A stretch of 64,000 bases of DNA from Agapetus fuscipes (lineage: Eukaryota; Arthropoda; Insecta; Trichoptera; Glossosomatidae), in contig OX637356.1 in the NCBI GenBank assembly GCA_951799405.1, forward strand, positions 9,509,229 to 9,573,228, given 5' to 3'. Positions 22,801 through 31,739 of the stretch are shown one piece after another (positions within the stretch are counted from its first letter, which is position 1; each line of letters begins with the position of its first letter). The position numbers were made by a program, and so were the translations under genes. Below the pieces are notes generated by a model. The model did not search any database. It was given only the letters and a program-made list of their open reading frames with translations, and was not told the DNA's origin.

Positions 22801-24313
22801 ACTTGGTTGTCGGTTGTCAATATAGAAAGCGCCAATTCACAAGCAATACCCTATTACTGTAAGGCTGGATCAACCCTTGATGGCTGTGTTTGGTAAAGAC
22901 AGATGAATTTTTCAACCTAGAGAAGAGAATTTTTGAAAATGAGAAGATTTTTTTGCCGGGAATCAAACCAAATGATTTCAAGCCTTGACTACTAGACTAA
23001 CGACCAGTCATGGTTGAAATAAAAAAAAAAGTAAACTTACTTCTTCTGATGCATAGTCCAGCTGTAGAAATGAGTTACAGATAGTCAGGAGGTTAATAAA
23101 ACAAGACATTGTCAAGAATATCATCTGAAAACAAGAATAATAAAGCATATTTCTATGTGGTTTGTCATCACGCAGATCTGGATTGTGGTAAGTACATCAT
23201 TTTGGCCTTATGTTTTGTTTCAAATCAAATATTCAAAGCTACGCCATATTCATGATGTATCAATCCAAGAACGATAAAATGATGTCAGCCATTCTATTTG
23301 AATCACTCCTCTGAAGAACTTTCACACAGATCTGTAAACAAATGTTACCACCTACGGACAAAATGCTGGACACAGTCAAGGCCCGGGAGAAGGATACCAA
23401 GAATCTGAAGCCGGCCATGAAAGCCAAAACATTTGTATTTCTGAGTTTTACTTTTAACTAGTTGATTTGTTGAAAAACGAATGTAAAAAATAAAAATAAA
23501 AATTACCGGGACACCATAAGTTGAATTAATAATGTCAACATTATCTGCTAACTTCTCTAGCACATAAATATGCTGCTGAGCTTCACAAATTGAAACATTC
23601 CCTTTGGGTTTTTCTCTTAATAAAACTTTTACAGAACTCTTGAAAATTCTGTCCCACATCTGAGTGTTTGAGGAGAAGTCTTCACACACACCATTACTAT
23701 GCAGTCTGCAGTGTGTAAAGCGGGGAAGTCGTGCCATTAGAAGTTGATACCGGAATATCAGAATGTTTATATCAATCACATATTGTATGCTTATAAGGTC
23801 TGCAAGGATACTCAAAGTGTAGCCAGGTATTAGTAAATAATTTCCCGAGTATTGCCAAACCAATCCATCACTTATAACCTTTGAAAGTATGTAAGGAAAC
23901 CAGCATCCTAACAGTAATGTTATATTCTTTCTGCCATATATGTGGAAGCTTTTTGGTGTTTGTAAAATATGGTCGACTTTTTCAATGTTAGAGTAAAATT
24001 TTAGTGGTGATTTGTCGTGGATAAAAGTCTTTATTATTGTCAAAGAAATCACTGGTAGTAAGACAGATATATTGACTAAGCCGTCAGTTATGATTATTGG
24101 TAGTTTAGTTGTGTGAAAATAGCCATTATTGTTGAGATAAAATCCATACATTGTGTAAAATGTCAGCGCTGTCATTATGGTCCAAGAATAAAGGATGTTT
24201 TTATACCCTAAAGCACACATTTTACCGTTGGAAATATTAAACTTATTCATTCCGGAAATTAGGCAAACATAATACAAAGGCTTTAATGAATGAACAATGT
24301 TTGATTGAGACAT
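19873..24313 (-). CDS. Gustatory receptor GR-a, complete, 4 exons
   Basis: Putative seven-transmembrane insect gustatory receptor of the 7tm_7 type; ligand unknown. Minus-strand exons: 23507-24313, 23041-23124, 20778-20925, 19873-20036 (807+84+148+164 nt), 400 aa, GT-AG throughout, phases 0/0/1. Exon 1 encodes MSQSNIVHSLKPLYYVCLIS, then GMNKFNI, several hydrophobic segments, VISDGLVWQYSGNYLLIPGY and the cluster motif EKLADNVDIINSTYGVP. Exon 4 ends ARPTVLTAHNFFTIDFGLAY, then TYFLILVQMKT: the TYhhhhhQ signature of insect GRs in TM7. The ATG at 24313 was chosen because the only earlier in-frame candidate is TTG. Intron 2 contains a LINE in the same orientation; intron 3 contains an S1 SINE. Head-to-head with GR-b. 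Confidence 0.88.
20207..20497 (-). repeat. tRNA-derived SINE (family S1)
   Basis: Reverse copy of family S1; the tRNA-like head lies at 20415-20497, where the plus strand shows CTACCAACTGAGCTATCAAC. It lies in GR-a intron 3. A G-run of eleven (about 20533-20543) lies just to its right. Confidence 0.78.
21147..22709 (-). mobile_element. 5'-truncated LINE carrying the family A tail, with 19 bp target duplication
   Basis: Flanked by a perfect 19 bp direct repeat (ATAAGTTGTAAATAATAAA at 21128-21146 and 22710-22728). On the minus strand: RT frame beginning CVDQIFTLRQLVEKQ, the ORF to 21513, an AT-rich 3' UTR, then the family A tail ending in an imperfect AGATTATAGATTATTATT tract. The long target duplication and 5' truncation are hallmarks of target-primed insertion. 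This copy defines the 3' terminus of the family A repeats scattered through the window. It sits in GR-a intron 2, same orientation as the gene. Confidence 0.88.
21513..22658 (-). CDS. LINE reverse transcriptase, C-terminal part
   Basis: 381 codons open from the annotated start, and the frame continues to about 22706. Motifs: AFVDLEKAFDSVDR, GVRQGCVMSPWLFNIVMD, LLYADDAVLVSDS (catalytic YADD), LGSKFEKDGRM, then LMYGSEAWTVSEREISKV and the tail GHLERMSDERLTKKVY, GRGRPRKVWKDQI. N-terminal endonuclease and early RT are lost by 5' truncation. The frame is intact, suggesting a fairly young copy. RTE-related or Proto2-like; the clade is not certain. Confidence 0.85.
   Translation of the reverse strand: MSVRGKLFTAFVDLEKAFDSVDRGMLWDVLKAYGVNGALLNAVHANYENSMACIRIDGEYSEWFEVFKGVRQGCVMSPWLFNIVMDKCVRDARLDDCGLMIGERKVSVLLYADDAVLVSDSAVELQMMLSRLNEALKGNNLKLNARKTKVLIFERDDENMNYEFKINGMNVDVVNEFVYLGSKFEKDGRMAGEFERRIMKGRCVLGATACIARNQNLSKNVRLAVHGGILVPTLMYGSEAWTVSEREISKVHTVEMDYLRSMIGKKRSDRVRNDFVREECGVRESVKVKIKRSMLRWFGHLERMSDERLTKKVYVARIDGCRGRGRPRKVWKDQISEIENEWDIQSHNKRRTCMKKVMTLDEMKEVCKDRKKWRLICNVDF
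22745..23025 (-). repeat. SINE-like sequence (family S2, diverged)
   Basis: Shares with family S2 the tail block TTATTTATTTGGTG..CACCTCAAGAGCTCT and a degenerate tRNA-like head around GGGAATCAAACCAAATG and CTACTAGACTAACGACC, reverse orientation. In GR-a intron 2. Confidence 0.5.
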
Positions 24314-24467
24314 TTTCAAAATGACACCATGTTGACATTGCCACAGTTTGTAAACTTGACTACAAAATATGATTGACCAGTCAATCTAATATACTTAATG
24401 GAAAATTAAATTGTACCTATTGTGAAATTATAAATGTAGTAATTGAGTATTTATATAGGAGTTACGT

Positions 24468-24471
24468 CCAT
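24468..24471. repeat. Target site duplication CCAT, left
   Basis: CCAT immediately precedes the left LTR and is matched by CCAT at 32370-32373 after the right LTR, marking the insertion of the Ty3/gypsy element. Confidence 0.85.
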
Positions 24472-25101
24472 TGTTATGGCATCAATTCTCTTGTCCAGGT
24501 TCAGGTGTAATTCTTTTCCAGTGGGGAGAATCGGTGACACAACTTCTTGTGGATTAACAAAAGACTGATTTACTTTTATCGTATAACTATATATTTGATA
24601 ATACTTTTAGTTGTACAAAGGTAACATGAACTGTGAACAGCTCAAACTCAGTAATTGTAATCTATTGTATGGAGGGTGTGGCAGGTATATATAAAGGTTC
24701 AAAAATACAGGGTGGAAGGGATGATGATATTATTAGAAGGGCCTAGGGATAATATTATTGTAAGGGCTGCGGGTGGTCAACTTATCTCTTTGCACTTGAG
24801 TGTGACCTACCCCTGCGCAGGTTTTGAATGAATAGAAATAATGCAATTCAATACAGAAAATAAACAATACAATTTTGGGCACATTTTAGAAAGTACATGT
24901 TAAAAGTAACATACAAATAAAAGGTATCTTTGAAATTAAAGAAACAATGTTAAAGTATTGTTGTAAATATTTTAAATAGACTATGCTAGAATTGTGAGAG
25001 ACATGTTAAAAATGACACATAAATAAAATATTGTCCTTTGAAATAAGGAAACAAAAGTAAGGGTATTGTTAAAAAGGTACAATAGGAAGGGTATCGTAAC
25101 A
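24472..25101 (-). repeat. 3' LTR
   Basis: 630 bp, same length and apparently the same sequence as the other LTR. Termini are TGTTA and TAACA. On the plus strand a GGTATATATAAAGG-like TATA motif occurs, but the element is transcribed on the other strand. Confidence 0.9.
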
Positions 25102-25119
25102 CCTCCATTTTTTTTTGAA
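25102..25119 (-). promoter_or_regulatory. Polypurine tract of the Ty3/gypsy element
   Basis: On the minus strand a purine-rich AAAAAAAAATGGAGG lies directly against the 3' LTR, in the position of the plus-strand DNA primer. Confidence 0.6.
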
Positions 25120-25137
25120 AAGAATTATTTTATGGTT

Positions 25138-26574
25138 TTAATAATCATCAAAATTATTCTTCTTTGGCACTGGAATTCTTTTTGATCGACGAGGAGCGTT
25201 GCTTGCTTGAGTCGTCGCTGTAACGGGGTTTGGTTTGATAAAACGTTCTTCTTGATCGGCTTCTCTCAGTAAAGTACTCATCCTGACGGTAGTACGGGCT
25301 GGCATTGAGTTCCTGTTGAATATCTGCACCAAACAACCATTGTCTCCGTGTGCAGGGTTGTTTCCGCAGTTGAAAAGTTTCTTCATCAAGTATATTAATC
25401 CAATGTGTTTCAAAACTTTGTATAAAATAATAATTCCAATAAAACTTGCGAGAACTGATAATAGTATCATAATCCAACTGGAGTGTTTTACAATGTAAGG
25501 TTTGTTGAGTCGGCTATTAATTTCTGAGTTCAGTTCATCTAATTTGTGTGCAGTTATTTTCAAGTCATCCAATTGTATATTTGAAAAATGCATTGGCTCA
25601 AATTTGAAAGAGTCCAACGTTTTGTTAATCCTTTTGTAATTACAGCAATCATCATCAATGATTGGAATTTCAGGAACAATGTGATCAAAACTGGTTTTAA
25701 TTTTTGAATTTCCTATTAGTGTTATATCCTTGGCGTATGCTTTGCATTTCTCTTCTAGGGTAAAAATGCCGGTTCCGTCGATGGTTTTATCTCTGGTTTT
25801 GAAGAAATTTTCAGGGCACAGTACAGTTAATACTTCTGGTTTTGAAAGTACGAAGATCCATTGATTTTTATTTTGCAGCTTATGCCAAATCCTGAAGGAT
25901 CCATGTAATACTCTGGTGTTGCAAGATGTTGGTATGTTTTTATCATGCTCTGATGAAATGAGTAGTCCACAATTTTGTTCACAATTTTGCTTGTTATCTC
26001 CTGATGCAGAATAAATTATTTGATCACTGCATATGAATTCCTTTTCATGGACTTCCTGACAATTCTTTACTGAATTCATTGTTACATAACTTATCTTACT
26101 CTCCGACATGGCTATAAATTCGGCTGAGGGTTGGATGTATAGGAAGGTATTATTTATTTTGTTTTGTTTGATTGGGAGAGGGATTATATTATAGAGGGTA
26201 AAAATTTGATCGGAGGTTAACGGGATCTGAATTATGAAAATTAATTTAAAATCTTTGTAATAAGATTTTATTTTGCTTATATCCATTAATTTGGCAGCGT
26301 TATCAAAAATTAAGGGGAATGGGAAGTTCTTATCGTTAAGCATCGACTTGCCACTATCCTTTAGGAGGTTTAACAGCTTAAATGGTGAAATAATAGAAGG
26401 ATGAACAGTTCCTTTTTTTGCAAATAAGATAGCATCAATCAAAACATCGTATTTTTCATTTAATTCGGCTGTTATTATGTTTAATAAAGAAATTTGACTA
26501 TTGATCAAATCTTTGCGTTGACTTTCAACAATTTTGTCAGATAGTTTATCAGAGAAATCGTTCCATTTATTAAA
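25138..26574 (-). CDS. env-like ORF3, N-terminally incomplete
   Basis: Open frame of about 479 codons with no ATG in its first 55 or so codons; the nominal start at 26508 is a TTG. It resembles the membrane-anchored part of insect errantivirus/baculovirus F-type envelope proteins: a helical start, a block KGTVHPSIISPFKLLNLL, a Cys-rich middle, a membrane segment SWIMILLSVLASFIGIIILY, and a basic cytoplasmic tail. A signal peptide, receptor-binding part, furin site and fusion peptide are not visible between the pol stop (26625) and this frame. Either the 5' part has been deleted or it is supplied by splicing; deletion seems likelier. Confidence 0.65.
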   Translation of the reverse strand, partial: FNKWNDFSDKLSDKIVESQRKDLINSQISLLNIITAELNEKYDVLIDAILFAKKGTVHPSIISPFKLLNLLKDSGKSMLNDKNFPFPLIFDNAAKLMDISKIKSYYKDFKLIFIIQIPLTSDQIFTLYNIIPLPIKQNKINNTFLYIQPSAEFIAMSESKISYVTMNSVKNCQEVHEKEFICSDQIIYSASGDNKQNCEQNCGLLISSEHDKNIPTSCNTRVLHGSFRIWHKLQNKNQWIFVLSKPEVLTVLCPENFFKTRDKTIDGTGIFTLEEKCKAYAKDITLIGNSKIKTSFDHIVPEIPIIDDDCCNYKRINKTLDSFKFEPMHFSNIQLDDLKITAHKLDELNSEINSRLNKPYIVKHSSWIMILLSVLASFIGIIILYKVLKHIGLIYLMKKLFNCGNNPAHGDNGCLVQIFNRNSMPARTTVRMSTLLREADQEERFIKPNPVTATTQASNAPRRSKRIPVPKKNNFDDY

Positions 26575-26624
26575 TTATGTTTATTGCTTTATCGCAAACT
26601 ATCATAGAAGAAATTGAAATAAAG

Positions 26625-29600
26625 TTAGAGATTGTCGACTTGATAACATGTATCTGTATTAACATGAGCTAATTTTAAACGATTGAAATGTATTTTCACT
26701 AATTTATTCTTAATCTTAATTAAGCTTGTCACAGGACCAATTATTTTTTCAATTTTGTAGGGTCCTTTCCAGTCTGGGGAAAGTTTTTTCGATAATCCCT
26801 TTTTGTTTTCCTCGTTGTGAATTAATACTAAATCTCCTTCTTTGAATTTAACATTTGTTACGCGTTTATCGTAATGTATTTTTGATTGTTCTTTAGCATT
26901 TATTAAATTCTCACGAGCTATCTTGTGAGCTGTGTTTAGTTTATATTTAAGTTGATCGATATAATTTTCGTAAGTGTATGTAAACTCTGGGTTTTGTTTT
27001 AATGTGCTAGGTATATTAGCTTTATGTCCAAACAATAATTCGTATGGGGTAAATTTTGTAGAAGCGTGAACAGCAGTATTATAAGAAAATGTGCTAAATT
27101 TTAAAAATTTATCCCAATCGGATTGTTTTTCATTTATATAGTGTTTAAGATAATCTTTTACAGTAGAATGTGTGCGTTCAATTGAATTACTCTGAGGGTG
27201 ATACGCTGAAGATAAGAAATGTTTCATTTTAAATAATTTAGTTAGCTCTTTAATCAAGTTGGATGTAAAGTCTGAGCCTTGATCTGTATGAATAATTTTA
27301 GGGATTCCAAACGTTGTAATTACATCGCACAGTTTGTCTGCAACTGTGGTCGCTTCGTGATTCTGGACAGGTATAGCGAATAAATATTTACTTAAATCGT
27401 CTTGCATTGTAATGATAAATCTATTGGCATCTTCAGTAATTGGTAATGGTCCAACTACATCGATAAATACTTTATCAAACGGTTGATTCGAAGTAGAAGT
27501 AATTTCTAAAGGTTGACGATGTATTTTCCGGGATGTTTTATTTTGCTGACATTTAAGACAATGTTTTATATATTTACGGATATCTTTTGTCATATTTTTC
27601 CATTTATATTTAGTTTTAATTCGATTAAACATTCTATAAAATCCATTATGTCCTGCAATGACAGAATCATGGTTTTCTCTTAAAATTTCTGGAATATCTT
27701 TTTGATCGGGTGTTATTTTTCCACTAGTACATAAGTTCACTATAATTTTAGAATTTCTAAAAATGTATAAAATAATTTCTTTAATTTTATTAATATCAAA
27801 TTTAGTGTAATTATCATCTGGTTTTGCAATATAAATTTCCATTTCTCCATTTACATCAAGTTTTCTTTTGAGATTTTGGACTGAATAGAAGAAATCACTG
27901 TATTTATAAGTATCATAATGATTTATTTTCGTGACACAAGTGTAGATTTTTCTTTTATCATCTATCGATTCGAAACATTTGTAAAGTTCACAAGAAGTAC
28001 TACGTAAAACGTTAATGTTCGAAACTTCAATTTTAATTTCACTTTCGTCAAATTCAGACGAAGAAAATTGTGCAATATTTCCTTTAATATCTATTATAGA
28101 TTGTGGAATTTCTACGAGGTTATTATATTTTGGTTTGTCACCTAAACAATGAAATTTATAAAAATCTGTATAAGATTCATGTTCTGTAAAATGTATGTCT
28201 TTAGTTTGGTTAGGTTTGTCGGTAATTATTCGAGATAGACAATCCGCATTAGCGTTGATCTTTCCAGGTTTATAACAAATTTTGTACGAATATTCTTCTA
28301 ATTTTAATCTCCACCGAACGAGTCGAGATATCGGGTTTTTGACTGAAAACAGGTAAATGAGTGGTCTATGATCAGTTACGATTGTAAAATTTTGTCCATA
28401 TAAGTATGGTCTAAAGTGGTTTGTAGCCCAAACAATAGCCAGTAATTCCTTTTCAATAACAGAATAGTTGCATTCTGCAGGATTCAATGTACGGCTAGCG
28501 TATGCTATAGGTAAGTCTGATCCTATTTCGCCTTGAGATAAAATAGCGCCTATCGCAAATTGCGACGCGTCTGTGAACTCTTTTTCAAAGTCCGGATACT
28601 GAAGAATTGGTTCACTGATCAACATGCTACGTAATATATCAAATGCATTTGTATGCTCTTGAGACCATTTGAAAAGTTCTCCTTTCTTTAATAATTGAGT
28701 TAACGGTTTGGATATTGAAGAAAAGTTTTTTATAAATCGTCGATAATATCCTGCGAGTCCGAGAAATGATTTTATTTCTTTCGGGTTTTTCGGTACTGGA
28801 AAATTTTGAATGACTGAAATCTTTTCAGGGTTTGGTTTAACACCATCCTCTGTAATCACATGACCTAAATAAATAACTTCTTTACGCATAAATTCACATT
28901 TATCTGGTTGTAACTTTAAATTATTGTCACGTAATCTATTAAATACTGCGGACAGTTTTGATTCGTGATCTTTAATAGAATTTCCATAGATGAGAATGTC
29001 ATCTAAGTAAACACAACACTGCAGTCCTTGCAATCCTGACAAGACTGTTGACATCAGACGAGAAAATGTCAGAGGTGAGTTTCGGAGTCCTTGGGGCATC
29101 CGAACGAATTCGTAGTGACCTGATGGAGTTGAAAATGCTGTCTTTGGACAATCTTCTGGTCTATTTAAGACTTGGTAAAACCCTGACGCTAAGTCGAGAG
29201 TTGTGAAATAACAGGACCTACCTAGTTGATCTAGGATATCAGTAATGTTTGGGAGAGGAAATGCGTCTCCAATTGTTACATTATTTAATTTTCGGTAATC
29301 TATAACGATTCTCCATTTGATTTTACCTGAAGCATCCTTTTTCTTGGGTACGATCCATAAAGGTGCTGACCACGGCGATATTGATGGTCGGATAATATTT
29401 TGTTTTAACATATCATTAATTTGCTGATTAACCTCTTCTTTATGCACATGGGGAAATCTATAGTTTTTCGCTACCACGGGAGTGTTATCAGATAAGTTTA
29501 TATTATGCTGAATAGCATTTGAATAAGATAGGTTGTCGCCTTCTAGGTGAAAAATGTCGTTAAATTTATTGCAAATTTCAATTACAGATTTAGCCTCCTC

Positions 29601-30443
29601 TTCGTTTAAATGATCGATTCGCAGAGATTTATGTAAGAGGTCTATTCTTTTACCATAGGAATTTCTTTCGTTTTTATAATTTTTTGATATCATGCATGCT
29701 TCATTAGGCAGCGGATCTAATTTTAAACTTAGATTGCAAAAAGTTTCTTCTTTTTCAGAAACATTTAAAATAGTAGCAAAGGCTTTTGCATTTTTATTCA
29801 CTTTAGTGATTGCCTTGCATAATAATAATGAATCACTGATTTTCATTTCTGGGATGATCCCTTCTTTAATATATGGATTAGTAACATTAATTTCAATTAA
29901 TGTCTCACTTCGCGGAGCAACGACTGTTCGTCCTGAAGAATCCAATATAATGGTAGAAAAAATCGGCATAGTTATCAAATCGTTTGATAATATACGTTTA
30001 TCAAAATCAATTAAAGACCTTGTTGCCTTTAAATAATCATAGCCTAATATTCCATCAAAGGGGATATTAGTATTTTCATCAACTACATGAAAGTTATGTG
30101 ACGTGTTACATAGAGATAGTTGAATGCTACCGAGAGTACAGTTAGCAGTATCTTTACAAATTCCTTGTATTTGTATTTTATGATTCGTATCTAATTTTAT
30201 TTTATTTTTTAAACCGTTTATTTTAGCAATTGAAACACTTGAGCCAGTGTCTAGCAATAATTTTAAATAACCAGTTTTAGCTTCAAGACATTTTATATGA
30301 ATGTGTGAATTAAGTTTTTCAGAGAAATAACTTGTTGAGTTTTTAATTACATCTTTTGTATCAAATTTATTTTTTGTGTTTTCACTTATTCTTCCTTCTT
30401 CTCGTGAATTGAAAGTGAACGAAGCTAAATCACGAGTTTCTAG
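26625..30443 (-). CDS. Pol polyprotein of Ty3/gypsy element
   Basis: Expressed by -1 frameshift from gag. Domains in order: aspartic protease (LDTGSSVSIA), reverse transcriptase (IDYRKLNNVTIGDAFPLPN, LASGFYQV, YLDDILIYG), RNase H (FTDASQFAIGAILSQ, EKELLAIVWA, IVTDHRPL), integrase zinc-binding region (HDSVIAGHNGFY, HCLKCQQNK), and integrase core with Asp in FIDVVGPLP, Asp in HTDQGSDF and Glu in SNSIERTHS. The C-terminus ends with a GDLVLIHNEE / WKGPYKIEKI chromodomain-adjacent region. The frame is unbroken and all catalytic residues visible are retained. The first Met (30257) is internal; the frame is open up to the gag stop. Confidence 0.92.
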   Translation of the reverse strand, partial: LETRDLASFTFNSREEGRISENTKNKFDTKDVIKNSTSYFSEKLNSHIHIKCLEAKTGYLKLLLDTGSSVSIAKINGLKNKIKLDTNHKIQIQGICKDTANCTLGSIQLSLCNTSHNFHVVDENTNIPFDGILGYDYLKATRSLIDFDKRILSNDLITMPIFSTIILDSSGRTVVAPRSETLIEINVTNPYIKEGIIPEMKISDSLLLCKAITKVNKNAKAFATILNVSEKEETFCNLSLKLDPLPNEACMISKNYKNERNSYGKRIDLLHKSLRIDHLNEEEAKSVIEICNKFNDIFHLEGDNLSYSNAIQHNINLSDNTPVVAKNYRFPHVHKEEVNQQINDMLKQNIIRPSISPWSAPLWIVPKKKDASGKIKWRIVIDYRKLNNVTIGDAFPLPNITDILDQLGRSCYFTTLDLASGFYQVLNRPEDCPKTAFSTPSGHYEFVRMPQGLRNSPLTFSRLMSTVLSGLQGLQCCVYLDDILIYGNSIKDHESKLSAVFNRLRDNNLKLQPDKCEFMRKEVIYLGHVITEDGVKPNPEKISVIQNFPVPKNPKEIKSFLGLAGYYRRFIKNFSSISKPLTQLLKKGELFKWSQEHTNAFDILRSMLISEPILQYPDFEKEFTDASQFAIGAILSQGEIGSDLPIAYASRTLNPAECNYSVIEKELLAIVWATNHFRPYLYGQNFTIVTDHRPLIYLFSVKNPISRLVRWRLKLEEYSYKICYKPGKINANADCLSRIITDKPNQTKDIHFTEHESYTDFYKFHCLGDKPKYNNLVEIPQSIIDIKGNIAQFSSSEFDESEIKIEVSNINVLRSTSCELYKCFESIDDKRKIYTCVTKINHYDTYKYSDFFYSVQNLKRKLDVNGEMEIYIAKPDDNYTKFDINKIKEIILYIFRNSKIIVNLCTSGKITPDQKDIPEILRENHDSVIAGHNGFYRMFNRIKTKYKWKNMTKDIRKYIKHCLKCQQNKTSRKIHRQPLEITSTSNQPFDKVFIDVVGPLPITEDANRFIITMQDDLSKYLFAIPVQNHEATTVADKLCDVITTFGIPKIIHTDQGSDFTSNLIKELTKLFKMKHFLSSAYHPQSNSIERTHSTVKDYLKHYINEKQSDWDKFLKFSTFSYNTAVHASTKFTPYELLFGHKANIPSTLKQNPEFTYTYENYIDQLKYKLNTAHKIARENLINAKEQSKIHYDKRVTNVKFKEGDLVLIHNEENKKGLSKKLSPDWKGPYKIEKIIGPVTSLIKIKNKLVKIHFNRLKLAHVNTDTCYQVDNL

Positions 30444-31627
30444 TTTTTTGAATCGTGTTCCTTTTTCTGACTTTCAAACATTTTTTTCTTTCTACAATTT
30501 TGGATTTCATGTCCTCTGAATTTACAGTATTCGCAAAATAGTTTATCATTTCGCACAAAGGGTTTTTGTTCAATGTTATTTATGTTTTGAGAAGAATATT
30601 GACGATTAAAATTATTATTAGAAGATGAATATCTGTTCGTATTATTTTGATTAAAATTATTAGATGGATATCTGTTCATGTTATTTTGATTAAAATTATT
30701 AGATGGGTATCTGCTCATATTATTTTGATTAAAATTATTAGATGGGTATCTGTTCATATTATTTTGATTAAAATTATTAGATGGGTATCTGTTCATATTA
30801 TTTTGATTAAAATTATTAGATGGGTATCTGTTCATATTATTTTGATTAAAATTATTAGATGGATATCTATTCATATTATTTTGATTAAAATGAGTTTTAT
30901 TAGTATTTAATTTGTTTCCATTGAATTTACTAGGATTAGATTCGCGATTGTAATTTTTCCTATACGGATTAGACGAGTACATATCTAAAATTTGTTCTTC
31001 ATTCAATGCAAGTGAAATTGCATCATTTATGGTTTTAATGTCTCTACCGCGTATTTGATTAGATATTTCAGGCTTACAATAATAAACAAGTCTGTTGAGT
31101 GCTATTTGATTAAGCATAGTTATTTGTCCATTGATTTCATTACTATCTAAATCATCGTTGTTATGAATTGAATTAATCGCTCGTTTTAGGGTGCTTTCTA
31201 CTCGAAAGGCGTACTGTTGAATGTTTTCATTTGTGAATTGTTGCATGCCGGTGAGCTCATTTAATATTTGGGAATAATGTTTTTTGTCCAGATACATTGT
31301 TTTTAAAAAATCTTTAAGATTATTCCATGAAGCAAATGTTCTATTACTAATTGTGGCTTTAGCTTTTCCTTGGATTCGTGTGTGTACATAATCCAGAAGG
31401 ATATCAATTTGATTAGGTGCAGCAATTTTAAATGCACGATTGCAATCTGACAAAAAGGCTGATAACTCATCGCGATTTCCATTAAATACATTAATAAATT
31501 TGAATAAGGTTTCTAATGAAAGATATAATCTCTGAGGGACAGATGCAACGGATTCGTCGTCAGTTACATTGTTTTCGGAAGTTTGTGGGAGTTGTGGGGA
31601 AGACATTTCGGAGTTGGAATTTGCCAT
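30440..31627 (-). CDS. Gag of Ty3/gypsy element, with tandem 13-residue repeats
   Basis: 395 aa. Capsid-like N-terminal two thirds (LFKFINVFNGNRDELSAFLS), then seven tandem units of 13 residues built on NRYPSNNFNQNNM (plus-strand span about 30620-30890), then one CCHC zinc knuckle CEYCKFRGHEIQNC (C-X2-C-X4-H-X4-C). The start ATG lies about 110 bp inside the 5' LTR. Confidence 0.88.
   Translation of the reverse strand: MANSNSEMSSPQLPQTSENNVTDDESVASVPQRLYLSLETLFKFINVFNGNRDELSAFLSDCNRAFKIAAPNQIDILLDYVHTRIQGKAKATISNRTFASWNNLKDFLKTMYLDKKHYSQILNELTGMQQFTNENIQQYAFRVESTLKRAINSIHNNDDLDSNEINGQITMLNQIALNRLVYYCKPEISNQIRGRDIKTINDAISLALNEEQILDMYSSNPYRKNYNRESNPSKFNGNKLNTNKTHFNQNNMNRYPSNNFNQNNMNRYPSNNFNQNNMNRYPSNNFNQNNMNRYPSNNFNQNNMSRYPSNNFNQNNMNRYPSNNFNQNNTNRYSSSNNNFNRQYSSQNINNIEQKPFVRNDKLFCEYCKFRGHEIQNCRKKKMFESQKKEHDSKN
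30443..30449 (-). promoter_or_regulatory. -1 ribosomal frameshift site A AAA AAC
   Basis: Minus-strand heptamer AAAAAAC in the correct register (X XXY YYZ) ends immediately before the gag TAG. A -1 slip here enters the pol frame (KLETRDLAS), which is open to the protease. Confidence 0.8.
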
Positions 31628-31714
31628 ATCAAGAAAATAAGAAAGTTACTTACAGTTTCAGAAGAATGCTGGTACTTTCAATCATTGTATGAATTTTTCC
31701 TTTTCCAAAATGAA

Positions 31715-31732
31715 TCAGTTATTCTGACACCA
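31715..31732 (-). promoter_or_regulatory. Primer-binding site, putative
   Basis: Seven bases inside the 5' LTR the minus strand reads TGGTGTCAGAATAACTGA. A TGG start is expected for pairing with a tRNA 3' CCA end. The tRNA is not identified. Confidence 0.5.
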
Positions 31733-31739
31733 TTTATTA

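Noticed and set aside
29692..30036. Plus-strand ORF of 114 codons
   Set aside because: Lies opposite the protease region of pol, which has clear motifs.
30647..30910. Plus-strand ORF of repeated ILIKIIRWVSVHI units
   Set aside because: It is the reverse strand of the gag tandem repeat; the 39 bp unit has no stop in this frame.
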